Below, in pieces: positions 7,590-17,067 of a stretch of 21,254 bases of DNA. Within the stretch, counting starts at the first letter, position 1, and each line of letters opens with the position of its first letter. The DNA is from Candidatus Cloacimonadota bacterium (GTDB lineage: Bacteria > Cloacimonadota > Cloacimonadia > Cloacimonadales > JAFGVF01). Below the pieces are notes generated by a model. That model worked only from the letters and a program-made list of their open reading frames with translations. It had not been told where the DNA came from and did no database searches. The stretch spans positions 1 to 21,254 of the forward strand of contig JAFGVF010000383.1 of assembly GCA_016938155.1 (NCBI GenBank), written 5' to 3'. The position numbers and the translations under genes are program-made.

Positions 7590-10500
7590 ATGTACAAGAT
7601 TATCATTCTACTGATAGCAGTAATCGCTATCAGTTCAGCATTAGTGGCTTATGAACCTCATTTCATGGATGACCCGGCAATCTCGCCGGATGGAGATACA
7701 GTTTGTTTTGCTTATATGGGAGATCTATGGTTAGTACCGTTTGACGGTGGTGTAGCCAGGAGAATCACAAAATCGGAACCTGCCGAAAGTAATCCACTAT
7801 TTTCACCGAACGGAAAGATGATTGCTTTTAACTCAAACCGGGATGGAAGCAGAAGAATTTATGTAATGCCATCAGAAGGCGGAGAGGCACGAATGGTGAG
7901 GGATGAGTCCCTTAATCTGGACAGCTGGTTCCACGATAGTAAAAATCTGCTGGCGAGTAAAAGTTGGCCCTATGAAAAGCAGAGTATGAACTTTAAACTA
8001 TCACTGGACGGTGAAACATTTACTCAGATTAACTCATATACCGACAGCTATTCAACTTTAAGTCCCGATGATAACAAAATAATCTATAATGAACATGGGC
8101 TACCCTACCGGGAATCATATACAGGGAGCTTGAATGGAGAACTCTGGGAATATGATCTGCGTTTGAAGAAATATACCAGACTGACTAATACGGAAACAAC
8201 CGAGCGCTATCCAGTTTATTCCAACAAAGAAGATAAGATATACTTTGCTGCTTCCGATGGGAAGATATTCCAGCTTTATTGTGTTGAGAAAAGGGACTTT
8301 GGTTCTCCGAAGAAACTAACAGATTTCAAGGAGTGGTCGGTTAGAGATATTGATATCGCAGTTAAAAATGACCGGATAGTATTCGAGTTGTTTGACGAAC
8401 TCTGGCGTTATGACCCAAAGGCTTCTTTCAACAAAGTATCCAAAATTGATATAGATATTCAGGAAGACACCTGGTATGAGTTGGATGTCTATGAAGATGT
8501 AGTGAACAGATTCAGCAATATAGCTGTATCAGGTGATGAAAAACTGCTGGCATTTTCTTATAAATATGACCTCTTTGCCATGCCTGTGAAGGGCGGGGAA
8601 GTGAAACAACTCACTCATGACCAAAGAGGAATCCATGACCTTTATATTCTACCTGATAACAGAACTATTATCTTCAGCGCTTATGAAGATGGTGTTAACA
8701 AGCTTTACAGAGTAAATATTCTTGAACCAGAGAAGATTGAAAAAATCGCATGGTCCTCTGATAAGCATATTGATAGTGTAAACTCCGCTCCTAAGAAACA
8801 ATATATCATTGATTATTCTGAAGGAGTTGAGAAGGTTAATCGGATTGCCTTGATGGACTCAACAGCTACAAATTTCAAGGTCATAAAGAAAGATAATACC
8901 CCATGGAGTAATTTTGAGATATCTGATAATGGAAAATATGCCCTATATATTACCAGAGACAGCGGTGTGTGGAATTCCCATATCCATTTCTATGAGTTTG
9001 AAACAGAATGGGATAAGATAATCTACTCCAATGATAGCTGGACCAGTGGACTTACATGGGGTAAAGATAATAATTCTATCTTTTTTACAAATGATAAGGT
9101 TCTATATCGTATGGATTTATCGCCTGTCAGTGAATTCAAATTCCAAAAGGATAACTGGCTGGATATCTATGCAGATTCCTTGAAGACTGAAACTGAAAAA
9201 CTTGAAGACATAGCAGTGGATTGGGATCATCTGAATGAACGAATAACTCCTATCGTAAAGAAGAGTAATTGGGCAAGTGTGTTTACAGTCAGAAATGACT
9301 CAATACTCTATTATTGGCAGGATAAGAAACTCTTTAAAGTGAATTATCAAGGTAAGAACGAGAAGCTTATATACACCTTCAATCATGATTGGAATTCCTG
9401 GGAGTATATCTTTGATAAAAACATAGTTTACTTTGTCGGTGGTAACCTTCTCTATAAAGTTGATTTAAATAGTGGAAGCTCCGCAGAAATCAATAATAGT
9501 TTTAAATACAGTTACAACAAATTTGAGTTGAACAGAAATGTCTTTAAACAGGTTTGGGGAGATTTCGGAAGAGGATTTTATGACCCCTATATGCATAATG
9601 TGGATTGGAATAGTGCCTTTGACAAGTATTATCCCTACACCCGGTATATGTACGAATCGGGTTTACTTTCAGACATTGTTGAAGAGATGATTGGGGAAGT
9701 AAACGCTTCTCATACAGGATTTTATCCCCGTTCTGAGAGGAACGGTCGCTGGCATCAGGGAGCTTATCTTGGTGCAAAGCTTGATTGGAGTACTGATCTG
9801 AAAAAGGGGATACTTCTTTCAAAAGTATATCTTTTTACGCAGTTAAGTGAGTTTTATAAGATAAAAGATGGAGCTGTTCTGCTATCTATAAACGGGATTG
9901 ATATAAACAAAGATACCGCTGTAGATCCACTTCTAAGAAACAAAGCCGGTGAAAAGCTTAAGCTTGAAATCGAGCAGGATGGTAAAGTAATTGAAGCTGA
10001 GATAAAAGCCCTCAGTTGGAGAGAGCAGTATCAAACCGCCTATAGAACCTGGGAAGAGACAAGAAAAGAGAGAGTCAGAGCTGCTAACCCCGATTTGGGT
10101 TATATCCATGTGAAAGCCATGGGAGAAACAGATTTCGATCGCTTTAATGAAGACTTATTCAGTACTGAATTCGATAAAAAAGGACTAATCCTTGACCTGA
10201 GAGGAAACTCTGGGGGAAGAGTCCATGACAAGATTCTCGAGGTCTTGTCCAAGAAATACTATGCTTGGGAAAGCGATAGAGGTTCAGGAGCTGTTAAATA
10301 TATGGCTCCGGCAAAAGTTTTCGATAAACCGATAGTGTTGCTGATTGATGAAGGTTCATTCAGCGATGGTGAGATATTCCCGCATATATTTAAGTTCCTG
10401 AAAATGGGAACAGTTATTGGAGTTCCGACCAGTGGTTCAGTTATTGGGACAGTTCCGCACTCTTTGATGGATGGCTCTTCAATGCGGATGCCACGAAACG

Positions 10501-10661
10501 GTTGGTGGCTTGCAGATGAGAAGATGACCAACATGGAAGGTAATGGAGCTCAACCCGATATAATCGTGGAGATGACTCCCGATGATATTGTGAATGATAA
10601 TGATACACAACTACAGAAGGCTATTGAAGTGCTTCTGGAAGAGATAAAAACCGGTAAATAA
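7590..10661 (+). CDS. Periplasmic tricorn-like protease (beta-propellers, PDZ, S41-type catalytic core)
   Basis: 1023 residues, close to archaeal tricorn (about 1070). A signal peptide (residues 1-20, ending ALVA) indicates export. Residues about 22-640 hold WD40-like PD40 propeller blades (for example ISPDGDTVCF, FSPNGKMIAF). About 660-740 is the first catalytic subdomain, with NASHTG giving S707-H708; about 755-807 is PDZ (GAVLLSINGIDI); about 836-1000 is the peptidase core with LDLRGNSGG and GSFSDGE. By comparison with tricorn, S925 is the nucleophile and D926 the oxyanion-hole residue. S707, H708 and E983 (in MEGNG) would complete the Ser-His-Ser-Glu tetrad, so the enzyme looks intact. 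Expected role: cutting peptides, fitting an amino-acid fermenter. The ATG is supported by AGGAG four bases upstream. Confidence 0.92.
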   Translation: MYKIIILLIAVIAISSALVAYEPHFMDDPAISPDGDTVCFAYMGDLWLVPFDGGVARRITKSEPAESNPLFSPNGKMIAFNSNRDGSRRIYVMPSEGGEARMVRDESLNLDSWFHDSKNLLASKSWPYEKQSMNFKLSLDGETFTQINSYTDSYSTLSPDDNKIIYNEHGLPYRESYTGSLNGELWEYDLRLKKYTRLTNTETTERYPVYSNKEDKIYFAASDGKIFQLYCVEKRDFGSPKKLTDFKEWSVRDIDIAVKNDRIVFELFDELWRYDPKASFNKVSKIDIDIQEDTWYELDVYEDVVNRFSNIAVSGDEKLLAFSYKYDLFAMPVKGGEVKQLTHDQRGIHDLYILPDNRTIIFSAYEDGVNKLYRVNILEPEKIEKIAWSSDKHIDSVNSAPKKQYIIDYSEGVEKVNRIALMDSTATNFKVIKKDNTPWSNFEISDNGKYALYITRDSGVWNSHIHFYEFETEWDKIIYSNDSWTSGLTWGKDNNSIFFTNDKVLYRMDLSPVSEFKFQKDNWLDIYADSLKTETEKLEDIAVDWDHLNERITPIVKKSNWASVFTVRNDSILYYWQDKKLFKVNYQGKNEKLIYTFNHDWNSWEYIFDKNIVYFVGGNLLYKVDLNSGSSAEINNSFKYSYNKFELNRNVFKQVWGDFGRGFYDPYMHNVDWNSAFDKYYPYTRYMYESGLLSDIVEEMIGEVNASHTGFYPRSERNGRWHQGAYLGAKLDWSTDLKKGILLSKVYLFTQLSEFYKIKDGAVLLSINGIDINKDTAVDPLLRNKAGEKLKLEIEQDGKVIEAEIKALSWREQYQTAYRTWEETRKERVRAANPDLGYIHVKAMGETDFDRFNEDLFSTEFDKKGLILDLRGNSGGRVHDKILEVLSKKYYAWESDRGSGAVKYMAPAKVFDKPIVLLIDEGSFSDGEIFPHIFKFLKMGTVIGVPTSGSVIGTVPHSLMDGSSMRMPRNGWWLADEKMTNMEGNGAQPDIIVEMTPDDIVNDNDTQLQKAIEVLLEEIKTGK

Positions 10662-10684
10662 AGACTTATCCCAAGGGAGTAGTG

Positions 10685-13600
10685 ATGCTCCGCGGGAAAG
10701 GATATTCAATGCATAAATTTCAGGAGCTTGTCCGAAGTTTTCGGAAGCATCATAATAAACTCATAGGTATTCGATACCTGCTGCTTGCATTGTTAAGTAT
10801 CGTATGGGCATTTCTAATGTTCTTTACTGCTTATGAGTTGCTTCCTGCAAGAGGAATGCCGATGTTTCTCTATTCTCTAACTCTGAGAATATGTTCAGCA
10901 CTGGTTATACTCTATCTCTTCTATGAAGGGAAGAACAAGCTTCTTGATGATAATAACGCTGCCCGACTTCTGGATATACTCAATAACGATAAGAATGAAA
11001 CTTATCAAAATGCTATAGAGCTTCTTACTAATGAAAAGGGCTATAATCCTAATATCTTAGAGTTGATTTTTACGGGTGCAGATGATATTGCCAATAAGCA
11101 GATTAAGCATAAACTGCCCTTGTTTAACCCCATTCAGAAGAAATTGGCTGTTTACGGATTTCTTGGAGCAGCTTTAATACTTCTGCTTAATATACCAAAG
11201 CTCCCCGATTCATGGAATGCATTTTACACGGATAAGCTTCTAAAACAGCAACATAAAACTACTATGACAGTTGAACCGGGGAATGTTAGGATACCCAGAC
11301 ACAGCAATTTAACGATTAGGGTTACTGACCCCGAGGTTTCAACAGATTATCAATTGTATTATCGCCTCGATAAGCAATGGAAGCAAGTAGAAATGTCTGA
11401 TTTTGAAGCTGATTTCACTGACTTAGATTTCAATTTTGAGTATTATGTTAGAAATAAGTATGCCATTTCAGACACTTTCACAGTAAGTATTCTTGAGAAA
11501 CCGGGAGTGCGAAATCTGGAAGTTAAATACTTTTATCCTGAATACTCCGGTCTTCAAACCTACATTGACAGCCTGTCAACAGGTCAGATAAGAGCTTTAA
11601 AAAACACAAGGGTAAAGCTTAGTTTTGAATCAACAAGTCGATTAAAATCTGCCATAATGGCTTTCCGCTCCGGCAAATTCTTAAATATGCAGCCCGTTGA
11701 TTCTCTCAATTTCTATACGACTTTTGTAATTGAACGAAACGATTCCTGGCATTTAAATCTCAAGGATTTCCTCGATCAGGAAACCATTGACATTGAGCGG
11801 GAGATAATAATGCTCTCAGATGAGGCTCCTCGAATCGAGATAACTTATCCCGCAAAAGATACACTTCTTAATCAGACAATGCTCCAAAGAGTTCGTGCCC
11901 TTGCCTCCGATGACTTCGGCTTAAAAAACCTGAGACTTCATTTTCGAATTGAAGACAGAGAACCTCAAACCAGAATTATCAAAGAAGTAATCTCTGGTTC
12001 ACTATTTGAAGCAGAATATCCCTTCGATTTAACAGGGATGGACTTGTTTCCCGGAAACAGGGTAGAATACTGGTTATCGATACAAGATAACTGTCCGGAA
12101 ACCAATACAACTGAATCAGCACATCTCTTCTTAAGACTTCCCTCTATCGAGGAGATCTATCGTGAAATTGAGGAAAAAGAAAATGAGAAACGGGAAGAGC
12201 TTTCTGATGTCCTTAAGCAATCGAAAGAACTGACGAAAGAGTTTGAAGAGAAAAGGCGTGAAATGCTTAAAAAAGAGGAACCCGAGTGGGATGATAAAGA
12301 AGAGATTAAGCAGTTCATGCAGGAGCAGAAAGAGATTAAAGAAGATGTAAACAAGGTCGCTGAGGAGTATCAAGAGCTAATAGAAAAGGTTCAGGAAAAT
12401 GAAGCACTATCTGCGGAAACCATTGATAAAATGGAGAGGATTCAAGAGCTAATGCAGGAACTCGACAACGAACAGATGCAGGAAGCCATGAAGAAGATGC
12501 AGGATGCTATGGAAAAGCTTGACCCTGAAGTTCTTAAGAAAGCGATGAAAGACTTCAAGTTTTCTATGGATGATTTTAATGAGAAGCTGGAGATGACAAT
12601 TGAGCTTCTTGAAAGCATCAAGAAGGAACAACAGCTCCAGAAAGCCCTTGATATTGCTGAACAGATGGAGAAACTACAAGAGCAGTTAGAAAAGAAGACT
12701 CAAGACCCAAATTCCGACAATATGCAACTTGCAGAGGAACAGAAAAAGATAAAAGAACAGCTTGAAAACCTTCAAAAAGAGCTTGATAAGCTCAGTGAAA
12801 TGCTTAATCCTGAAAAAGACAAAGAAGTCGCTGAGATGCTTAAAGAATTGAAGGAAATGCAGGAAATGCAAGAATTGATGCAGGAGATGAGTAACTCTGA
12901 ACAGCATCTTCAGCAAAATAACCGTTCGGAAGCTCAACAATCACAGAAATCTGCTCAGCAGAAGATGGAGATGATGAGAAAGATGCTTATGGAAATGAAG
13001 AAAAGCATGGGTGGAGGAAGTGCTGGTGAGATGGGGGCTGCGTTCAGTGAATGTATTAGGAAAATGCTATTTTTTTCTCAAATGCATGAGCAGCAAACCA
13101 ATATCTTCGAAGGTGACCCATATCTCATTCTCCAATCAGAACTCGCAATCTATGAAGGCATCACAATAGCTGTAAATACTATGTTTAAGACTCCTTTGCT
13201 TAGTATGTTCATCACACCTAAATTTTATTATGACATGAATTTCCTCGACACTAGCTTCCGTGAGATGTTCACAGAGATTAACGAAGCAAGAAGCTATAAA
13301 GTGAAAAACTATCTCTCTGATATCACAAAAGGTATCAATCTGGTCATTTACGACCTGATGTTGACTCAAGCCAGCTCTCAAAGTGGAAGTAGTGGAGGGA
13401 GTGGCATGGAGTCTTTGATGCAGATGATGCAACAAATGGGACAACAACAAATGGCAATGAATATGCTAACTCAGCAACTGATGCAGCAAATGCAACAGGG
13501 AAATCGAGGAATGTCCAATGAGTTAAGACAGCAAATCCAGAAACTCGCTTCCGAAGAACAAAGGTTGGCAGATAACCTCAAACGAGCCTTACAGAATAAT

Positions 13601-13957
13601 CCAGAAGCTCAGAAACAGATGGGGACAATGGATAATCTTATCAATGAACTGGAAAGCATTGCTAAAGAGTTAAGAGGAAACAGATTAACAGCTGATACTT
13701 TAAAAAAGCAGGAGCGGATACTTTCCCGAATGCTCGATATTCAGAAGTCCATTAATAAGAGGGAATTCAGCCGGAAACGGAAAGCTGAGAATTCTGAATT
13801 TGAGGACTGGGATACACCAGAATCGATAAAGTACAAATTCAATGAGATGCGGAACAAAGCTCTTTTAAAGAAGGATTATAAAGAGTTCCCACCGGAATAT
13901 CAAGAGATTATCAAAGAGTACTTAAGACTCCTAAATGAGAAAACAGATGAAGAATAA
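10685..13957 (+). CDS. DUF4175-like large membrane protein with long coiled coil and Met/Gln-rich tail
   Basis: About 1090 residues. Three hydrophobic helices lie near the N-terminus (about 28-50, 60-80, 157-175). An Ig-like beta region follows (about 190-480). Residues about 487-800 form a highly charged, Glu/Lys/Met/Gln-rich coiled coil, and about 900-945 is strikingly Met/Gln-rich. This layout matches DUF4175 (TIGR02302-like) proteins, which have no proven function and in other bacteria often sit near MoxR/DUF58 (Bat) genes; none is seen here. Start is uncertain: GTG at 10682, ATG at 10685 (GGGAG five bases upstream) or ATG at 10709 (AAAGGA six bases upstream); I chose 10685. The gene begins 23 nt after the tricorn gene and its end overlaps the TPR gene, so translation is probably coupled. 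Family assignment rests on architecture and is moderate. Confidence 0.72.
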   Translation: MLRGKGYSMHKFQELVRSFRKHHNKLIGIRYLLLALLSIVWAFLMFFTAYELLPARGMPMFLYSLTLRICSALVILYLFYEGKNKLLDDNNAARLLDILNNDKNETYQNAIELLTNEKGYNPNILELIFTGADDIANKQIKHKLPLFNPIQKKLAVYGFLGAALILLLNIPKLPDSWNAFYTDKLLKQQHKTTMTVEPGNVRIPRHSNLTIRVTDPEVSTDYQLYYRLDKQWKQVEMSDFEADFTDLDFNFEYYVRNKYAISDTFTVSILEKPGVRNLEVKYFYPEYSGLQTYIDSLSTGQIRALKNTRVKLSFESTSRLKSAIMAFRSGKFLNMQPVDSLNFYTTFVIERNDSWHLNLKDFLDQETIDIEREIIMLSDEAPRIEITYPAKDTLLNQTMLQRVRALASDDFGLKNLRLHFRIEDREPQTRIIKEVISGSLFEAEYPFDLTGMDLFPGNRVEYWLSIQDNCPETNTTESAHLFLRLPSIEEIYREIEEKENEKREELSDVLKQSKELTKEFEEKRREMLKKEEPEWDDKEEIKQFMQEQKEIKEDVNKVAEEYQELIEKVQENEALSAETIDKMERIQELMQELDNEQMQEAMKKMQDAMEKLDPEVLKKAMKDFKFSMDDFNEKLEMTIELLESIKKEQQLQKALDIAEQMEKLQEQLEKKTQDPNSDNMQLAEEQKKIKEQLENLQKELDKLSEMLNPEKDKEVAEMLKELKEMQEMQELMQEMSNSEQHLQQNNRSEAQQSQKSAQQKMEMMRKMLMEMKKSMGGGSAGEMGAAFSECIRKMLFFSQMHEQQTNIFEGDPYLILQSELAIYEGITIAVNTMFKTPLLSMFITPKFYYDMNFLDTSFREMFTEINEARSYKVKNYLSDITKGINLVIYDLMLTQASSQSGSSGGSGMESLMQMMQQMGQQQMAMNMLTQQLMQQMQQGNRGMSNELRQQIQKLASEEQRLADNLKRALQNNPEAQKQMGTMDNLINELESIAKELRGNRLTADTLKKQERILSRMLDIQKSINKREFSRKRKAENSEFEDWDTPESIKYKFNEMRNKALLKKDYKEFPPEYQEIIKEYLRLLNEKTDEE

Positions 13958-15677
13958 ATACATTTTTATCCTCATTCTACTTTTAATGCTTCATGGATTG
14001 CTTTTCGCTCAAGTTTATGATGAGAAGAAAGTGTTGATGCAACAAGCAAACCAATTCCTTCAATCAAAGCAATATGGAAGAGCAGAGTTAATCTGGAAGG
14101 AACTTATCAGCAAATATTCCGATGATGCTGATGTTGTTACTGGGGCATTCAATTACTACATCTCCCTGAACAAGCGGGAAGATGCTAAAATTATTATCGA
14201 TTTATATGGAAGTGCCATTCCTGAGAAAGAGAGATTACTTCTTGAAATCAACTATTATCTGATAGTCGGTGAAGATACACAAGCTGATAGTAAGATGGAG
14301 ATTCTGCTGAACAAATATAAATCAGATATAAGCTTGTACGGAATAGTAGCCAGACTTTTTGAAATGAGACGATACTATAATACAGCAATAAAAATATATA
14401 AGAAAGCCCGAGTAATCACTCATGATAATAATCAATACACCTATGAATTAGCCAACTCCCTTCGGATGGCAGAGATTTATGATGAAGCGATATTGGAATA
14501 TGTGAAACTGATTCGGATTAATGATTCATACTTCTATGCATCTAAGAATCATATACTGGAGATGCTGAAAATTGACAGCGGTCTAATCACGAAACTCCGA
14601 GATGCAGTTAAGAATGATACAACCGCTCAGATTCAAGAGATTTATGCCAATGCCCTGATGCAAATCAAAGATTACTCAACAGCCCTGGAAGTTTACAAAA
14701 AACTTGATTACACTCGTCTGCTATATTTCGCCAACGAGCAGTTTCGTACAGGTAATGATTCTCTTGCAGCCCTTGGCTACTCCGCTCTTCTCCTGGAACC
14801 TGTAGATCCTCTTACCAAAGCTCAGGTAATGGTTAGCCTTGCCAAGAGCTACATCAATTTATTGCGTTTGGATGATGCAGCTGCCATTCTAAAGCAAGTT
14901 GCTGATGATGAGACACTCCAAAGCAATCAAATGAAATACAGGTGCCCTTCAAATCAGGAAGCACGAGAAATGCTTGCCAGACTGGCATTGATTCGCGGTA
15001 GCTCCCGCGAGATTGTCATCTCCTATCTTGAAGATGCTAAGAACTACTCCATGAATGGAAAGTCCCGCAATAATGTTGAGCAATCAATAATCTATTATCT
15101 CATCATGTATGGTGATTTCACCTCTGCGAAGCAGCGACTATCAACTTTAATCGGAAGTACTGAATCCGGTACAGATACTTTTAAGCAAAGCTATTATTAT
15201 AGCTATCTTCTGGCTTTGAACACCGAAGATGCTGCCGGTGATTCTCTCTTAACCGAATTAATTATCCAGATACCTACTTCACCCGATGTTAATGATGCTC
15301 TTTACCTTGCGGATATTTCCGGTAAAGTAAAGGGAGAGCAGTTCTTACAATTTATGGAAGCCTGGAGGTTGAGCAAGCTCTACAAGCTCTCGGAGGCTAC
15401 AGCTATCTATCTTGACCTGTTTTCACAAAACCCTAACGAAGAATTCCTGCTTGCAGCAGCTGATTGCTATCTACAACTCGGGCAGATTGAAAATGCAAAA
15501 GATATCTATGAGAAGGATTTTACGGATAAAATCCTCGGGGAGTTTGCAGTTCTTCAATTATCTGCTCTCAGCACAGATGACCCTTCCCTGCGAAGACAGT
15601 TGATAGTAGATTTTCTTACTAAGAATCCCACCAGTGCCTTAGCCCCAGAATTCAGAAGAATGCTGAATGAAAAATAA
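13935..15677 (+). CDS. Exported tetratricopeptide-repeat protein
   Basis: 580 residues. The N-terminus is a signal peptide or anchor (hydrophobic stretch YIFILILLLMLHGLLFA, then QVYDE); no lipobox cysteine is present. The rest is helical with TPR-like pairs, for example AEIYDEAILEYVKLIRI, DYSTALEVYKKLDY, LDDAAAILKQV and GQIENAKDIYEKDF. It is probably a periplasmic scaffold, perhaps working with the membrane protein encoded just upstream, whose gene it overlaps by 23 nt. A second ATG at 13947 gives a cleaner signal peptide and an 11-nt overlap; neither start has a good ribosome site, which fits translational coupling. Its 3' end overlaps trmFO by 11 nt. No catalytic motif is visible. Confidence 0.82.
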   Translation: MRKQMKNKYIFILILLLMLHGLLFAQVYDEKKVLMQQANQFLQSKQYGRAELIWKELISKYSDDADVVTGAFNYYISLNKREDAKIIIDLYGSAIPEKERLLLEINYYLIVGEDTQADSKMEILLNKYKSDISLYGIVARLFEMRRYYNTAIKIYKKARVITHDNNQYTYELANSLRMAEIYDEAILEYVKLIRINDSYFYASKNHILEMLKIDSGLITKLRDAVKNDTTAQIQEIYANALMQIKDYSTALEVYKKLDYTRLLYFANEQFRTGNDSLAALGYSALLLEPVDPLTKAQVMVSLAKSYINLLRLDDAAAILKQVADDETLQSNQMKYRCPSNQEAREMLARLALIRGSSREIVISYLEDAKNYSMNGKSRNNVEQSIIYYLIMYGDFTSAKQRLSTLIGSTESGTDTFKQSYYYSYLLALNTEDAAGDSLLTELIIQIPTSPDVNDALYLADISGKVKGEQFLQFMEAWRLSKLYKLSEATAIYLDLFSQNPNEEFLLAAADCYLQLGQIENAKDIYEKDFTDKILGEFAVLQLSALSTDDPSLRRQLIVDFLTKNPTSALAPEFRRMLNEK

Positions 15678-16989
15678 CAAGATTACTATTATAGGAGCCG
15701 GACTTGCCGGTTCTGAAGCTGCCTTGCAGTTTGCCGATGCCGGTTGGGAAGTTAAGTTGTTTGAAATGCGACCAAGGGTACAAACAGAAGCACATACAAC
15801 ACCTTACTTCGCTGAAATAGTCTGTTCAAACTCCTTCAAATCAACTTTGGAAGATACGGCTTCAGGTCTGTTAAAAGCTGAAATGAAAATGCTTGGAGCA
15901 AAGCTGTTGGATATTGCCGTAGAAAATGCTGTTCCTGCTGGAAATGCCCTTGCAGTGGATAGAGATGCCTTTGCCGAATCAGTTACTCTAAGGATTAAAA
16001 CTCATCAGAATATTGAGGTGATAAATGAAGAAGTGGCTTCCTTGCCCTCAGGGAAAACTATCATTGCCACCGGTCCACTCACTTCACATGGACTGACGAA
16101 AGCCCTGCTCAATCTGATAGGAGAGCAACAACTCTATTTCTTTGATGCCATTGCCCCGATTGTCAGTGCAGACTCCTTGAATCGTGATATTGTCTTTTCA
16201 AAGACAAGGTATGATAAGGGAGATGCCGATTATTTAAACTGCCCCTTCTCGGAAGAGGAGTATTATCGCTTTGTGAATGCTCTGAATGAGGGTGAAAAAC
16301 ATACCGCTCATGAATTTGAGAATGATTTCTTCCATAATCCTGACTTCCACTTTTATGAGAATTGTACTCCGATTGAGGAGCTTGCCCGTAGAGGTGAGGA
16401 TACCCTGAGATTCGGCGTTATGCGTCCGGTAGGATTGGAAGACCCGCGAACAGGTAAAAGACCATACGGAGTCCTCCAGCTTAGAGCAGAAAACCGGGAA
16501 TTCACTGCCTATAATCTGGTTGGTTGTCAGACTATGCTCCGTTATCCGGAGCAGAAGAGGATTTTTCGACTCATCCCGGGACTTGAGAATGCTGAAATTC
16601 TCCGTTATGGCTCCATTCACAGGAATACTTATCTGAATTCTCCGGCAATTCTAAATGAGGATTTTTCGCTCAAAAACGCAAATCATATCCATATTGCAGG
16701 ACAACTTAGTGGAGTGGAAGGGTATGTTGAGTCAATTTTAAGCGGACTAATTGTCAGTCGGGTAATTATGGATAAACTGCCCATGCCTCCTGCAACCACG
16801 ATTACCGGAGGACTTTGGAGACATCTTTTGACACCCTCTGAGAATTTCCAGCCCCAAAATGCCAACTTCGGATTTATCCCGTCATTCCCGGGAAAGTTCA
16901 AGAACAAAATGCTTAAGAAAAAAGCCTATTCAGAAAGAGCTTTGGAAGATATGCAAACTTTTATCTCAAATTTTAAAGGGCAGAACTGA
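15667..16989 (+). CDS. trmFO: Methylenetetrahydrofolate--tRNA-(uracil-5-)-methyltransferase TrmFO
   Basis: 440 residues, the normal family length. The FAD-binding motif GAGLAGSEAA lies at residues 10-19, with FEMRP at 32-36 and EIVCSNSFKS around the catalytic C53. A second conserved cysteine is C233 in ENCTPIEELARRG, corresponding to Cys226 of the B. subtilis enzyme. The late NANFGFIPSF segment is also typical. Family knowledge: it makes ribothymidine at position 54 of tRNAs, using 5,10-methylenetetrahydrofolate as carbon source and reduced FAD, unlike SAM-dependent TrmA. It acts in the cytoplasm. It is the last gene of the five-gene run, and its ATG overlaps the stop of the TPR gene. All key residues are present. 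Confidence 0.97.
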   Translation: MKNNKITIIGAGLAGSEAALQFADAGWEVKLFEMRPRVQTEAHTTPYFAEIVCSNSFKSTLEDTASGLLKAEMKMLGAKLLDIAVENAVPAGNALAVDRDAFAESVTLRIKTHQNIEVINEEVASLPSGKTIIATGPLTSHGLTKALLNLIGEQQLYFFDAIAPIVSADSLNRDIVFSKTRYDKGDADYLNCPFSEEEYYRFVNALNEGEKHTAHEFENDFFHNPDFHFYENCTPIEELARRGEDTLRFGVMRPVGLEDPRTGKRPYGVLQLRAENREFTAYNLVGCQTMLRYPEQKRIFRLIPGLENAEILRYGSIHRNTYLNSPAILNEDFSLKNANHIHIAGQLSGVEGYVESILSGLIVSRVIMDKLPMPPATTITGGLWRHLLTPSENFQPQNANFGFIPSFPGKFKNKMLKKKAYSERALEDMQTFISNFKGQN

Positions 16990-17067
16990 TTTTTCAGATT
17001 TTTCCAGAACACTTTCGGTGGAGGCAGGTTTCTTCAACAAATGTGTTTTGTTTTCCTCAAACCATCC

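Noticed and set aside
12131..13450. Several antisense open frames within the DUF4175-like gene
   Set aside because: They mirror the low-complexity Glu/Lys/Met/Gln coding sequence of the sense strand, are rich in Leu/Phe/His, have no homology-like motifs and overlap a well-supported gene.
16990..17067. Possible terminator between convergent trmFO and the propeller gene
   Set aside because: Only weak AT-rich stems are present (CTGA/TCAG near 16986-16997; AACAAA/TTTGTT at 17036-17052), too unstable to call.
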